From: Terrimonas sp.
GTDB taxonomy: Bacteria > Bacteroidota > Bacteroidia > Chitinophagales > Chitinophagaceae
DNA: 64,000 nt
Reading direction: 5' to 3'
NCBI RefSeq assembly: GCF_003075435.1
Contig: NZ_QCZJ01000016.1
Location: 1 to 64,000 of the forward strand
In this document: positions 62,723 through 64,000 of the stretch, one piece after another
How the letters are laid out: each line of letters begins with the position of its first letter
Position numbering within the stretch: the stretch's first letter is position 1
Position numbers and translations under genes: made by a program
Notes under the pieces: generated by a model
What the model saw: the letters and a program-made list of their open reading frames with translations, nothing else
The model's database searches: none
Told to the model about the DNA's origin: nothing

Positions 62723-62920
62723 ATGAAAGGAATGAAAAGAAAAATTGCACTGGCTGCAACGATCATGGCAGGAACTTTAATCGGCGCATTTCGTGGTGAA
62801 GTAGCAAAACAGAGGTATATTGCAAAAGTGAAGAGTCGCTATGAAAATCATAAGCAGGTTCAACAACAGGAGGAAATATTACTTGATGAGTTTGAACTGT
62901 CTGCTTTCCACAGCAGTTAG
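62723..62920 (+). CDS. Small protein with N-terminal membrane or signal segment
   Basis: 65 residues: MKGMKRK then a hydrophobic stretch (IALAATIMAGTLIGAFRG), followed by a Lys/Gln-rich helix and an acidic end. A terminator hairpin follows 23 bp after the stop, which supports a real transcript. No known family. Confidence 0.55.
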   Translation: MKGMKRKIALAATIMAGTLIGAFRGEVAKQRYIAKVKSRYENHKQVQQQEEILLDEFELSAFHSS

Positions 62921-62943
62921 ATAAGTAGCATAATGATATGATT

Positions 62944-62973
62944 AAGGCCATCAGTTATGATGGCCTTTTTTTA
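62944..62973 (+). terminator. Intrinsic terminator after the 65-residue gene
   Basis: A perfect 10-bp stem AAGGCCATCA/TGATGGCCTT with a 4-base loop, followed by a T-run. It could also serve the minus-strand gene at 63017 less well. Confidence 0.75.
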
Positions 62974-63016
62974 TTGATCACATAGAGGCATTCGCTGCAG
63001 CTATTTTGAATAATAT

Positions 63017-63451
63017 CTATAATATATTCTCTTCAAATTTTTTGTTGTGAAACAAAACAGGCACTGCTATAGAGGCGCTGACACCCATGATCAGTATAAT
63101 GCCCAGCAGTAAACCGCGGAACGCTATGGTAACATCATGATTGGAACTACGTACCACACTTTCTGCTTTCCAGCTTAAAAACGCGGTAAGCAGTGCCAGT
63201 GCGACTATATATATCACTTCCCCTGCCCCCTTCCATAAGCGCATTATATAAAATAGTATTCCCAATAACAGGAAAATGATATTTACACCAAAAATTATTG
63301 ATCCTACATTTATAATATCCGTAGGTTCAAGCCCGGTTTCATCGCGGTAAACACCATTGTATATGAGGCATATTACCGAAGTAATAATACCGGCAAATAA
63401 TGCTGTCATAAAAGCCCTTGTAAAAGGGGTTTGCATACTTTCGTTTTCCAT
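63017..63451 (-). CDS. Four-helix membrane protein, unknown function
   Basis: 144 residues with four predicted membrane segments (about 12-32, 46-66, 75-92 and 108-130). No recognised family. It is downstream of the Crp/Fnr gene on the same strand (gap 50 bp), so may be its target or co-transcribed. Confidence 0.65.
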   Translation of the reverse strand: MENESMQTPFTRAFMTALFAGIITSVICLIYNGVYRDETGLEPTDIINVGSIIFGVNIIFLLLGILFYIMRLWKGAGEVIYIVALALLTAFLSWKAESVVRSSNHDVTIAFRGLLLGIILIMGVSASIAVPVLFHNKKFEENIL

Positions 63452-63501
63452 ACTTTTATATTTAAGTTAATAATCTGTTCCGGATGTTTTAATATTCCCT
63501 G

Positions 63502-64000
63502 TTATTGTACCTGTGTGAGCTCAGCCAGCTTTTTCTCCTTCAACACAAATATTTTTTTTCCTGAGATCTTTATGAGCTTATCCTGGATAAACTCCTGCAT
63601 TGTTCTGAAAAGCGTTTCATAGGTAGTGCCTGTAAAGGCTGCTATATCCTGCCTGCTTAACGCTATATCTATATTTCCTTCTTTACTTTTTCCAAACTGG
63701 CTTTGCAATGCAAGCAATGTATCTGCCACCCTTGCCTTAACATTCATATGCACCAGGTTGCTCATCTTTTTTTCCGCGTTCTGCAATTCATTCGCATAAC
63801 ATTGCATAAGCTGATAGGTAAGCGAATGATTGATCTGCAGCAGCGATTCAAAAAAGGCAAGCTCAACATAACAAATAACAACAGGCTCTATTGCCGTGGC
63901 GCTCACAGTGTATTTTTTTTCATCGCCCAATCCCCTGTAGCCAAGCATATCTCCCGCCTTACCAAAACGAATGATCAATTCTTTTTGATTTCCCCATCTC
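63502..64000 (-). CDS. Crp/Fnr family regulator, partial (cut by window edge)
   Basis: At least 165 residues; the frame is open to the window end (..RWGNQKELIIRFGKAGDMLGYR), so the N-terminal part of the cyclic-nucleotide-binding fold is missing. What is left includes part of the cNMP-fold, a dimerisation helix (LTYQLMQCYANELQNAEKKM), and a C-terminal winged HTH, LSRQDIAAFTGTTYETLFRTMQEFIQDKLIKI. No Fe-S cysteine set is visible in the part seen. Signal unknown. Confidence 0.88.
   Translation of the reverse strand, partial: RWGNQKELIIRFGKAGDMLGYRGLGDEKKYTVSATAIEPVVICYVELAFFESLLQINHSLTYQLMQCYANELQNAEKKMSNLVHMNVKARVADTLLALQSQFGKSKEGNIDIALSRQDIAAFTGTTYETLFRTMQEFIQDKLIKISGKKIFVLKEKKLAELTQVQ

Overview
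The window looks like chromosome of a Bacteroidota member, most likely a Chitinophagaceae relative. Evidence: type IX secretion/gliding genes (gldB-like, porT-like next to ubiE), bacillithiol synthesis (bshA), many lipoprotein signals with Ser or Lys after the lipobox Cys, TAnnTTTG-type -7 promoter boxes, no clear Shine-Dalgarno sites, and AT-rich intergenic DNA. This placement is inference from gene content; no 16S gene is present.

Layout. 1-3 kb: four degenerate 22-bp repeats at the left edge that resemble an IS21-type transposon end, then an SDR reductase and its AraC-type regulator. 2.3-11.8 kb: housekeeping and stress genes (enoyl-CoA hydratase-like protein, adk, msrB, an outer-membrane receptor, a one-cysteine thioredoxin) and a detoxification-like block (ring-cleaving dioxygenase MhqO-like, esterase MhqD-like, pirin). 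11-25 kb: secreted hydrolases plus Planctomycete-style genes (membrane DUF2231-cytochrome-LRR fusion, NHL propeller, DUF1501, giant DUF1549/LamG/DUF1553 cytochrome, seven-heme cytochrome). This block is split at 17.3-18.4 kb by a family of long palindromes, one of which carries an IS200-like/RAYT transposase exactly in its apical loop. 26-38 kb: NagX-like acyltransferase, rtcB, gldB, porT, ubiE, mpg, EI24, RsmI-like, bshA, tatD, ansA, and tRNA-Ser(GGA).

39.9-44.5 kb is a decayed defence island: N-terminal stub of hsdM, C-terminal stub of a GxxExxY protein, a DUF262-HNH (GmrSD-like) gene, a truncated HsdR N-terminal nuclease domain, a nucleoid-associated protein and a short ORF6N protein. 44.7-52.5 kb is a sugar/uronate catabolic cluster (GH88 hydrolase, two TIM-barrel isomerases, Gfo/Idh oxidoreductase, SDR, MFS transporter). 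52.6-64 kb: nadE, asnB, a cystathionine gamma-synthase-type enzyme, a TIGR02757 protein, an M23 peptidase-peroxiredoxin-metalloprotease-like operon, and a Crp/Fnr regulator cut by the right edge.

Intergenic DNA is rich in small repeats: the RAYT palindromes, a two-copy 126-132-bp element (29.3 and 34.7 kb), a three-stem structure at 27.5 kb, a pair of elements with covarying hairpins at 48.2-48.5 kb, and several families of short degenerate word-like repeats. No CRISPR array was seen. The strongest candidate for something undescribed is the transposase-in-palindrome family; the remodelled restriction locus is second.
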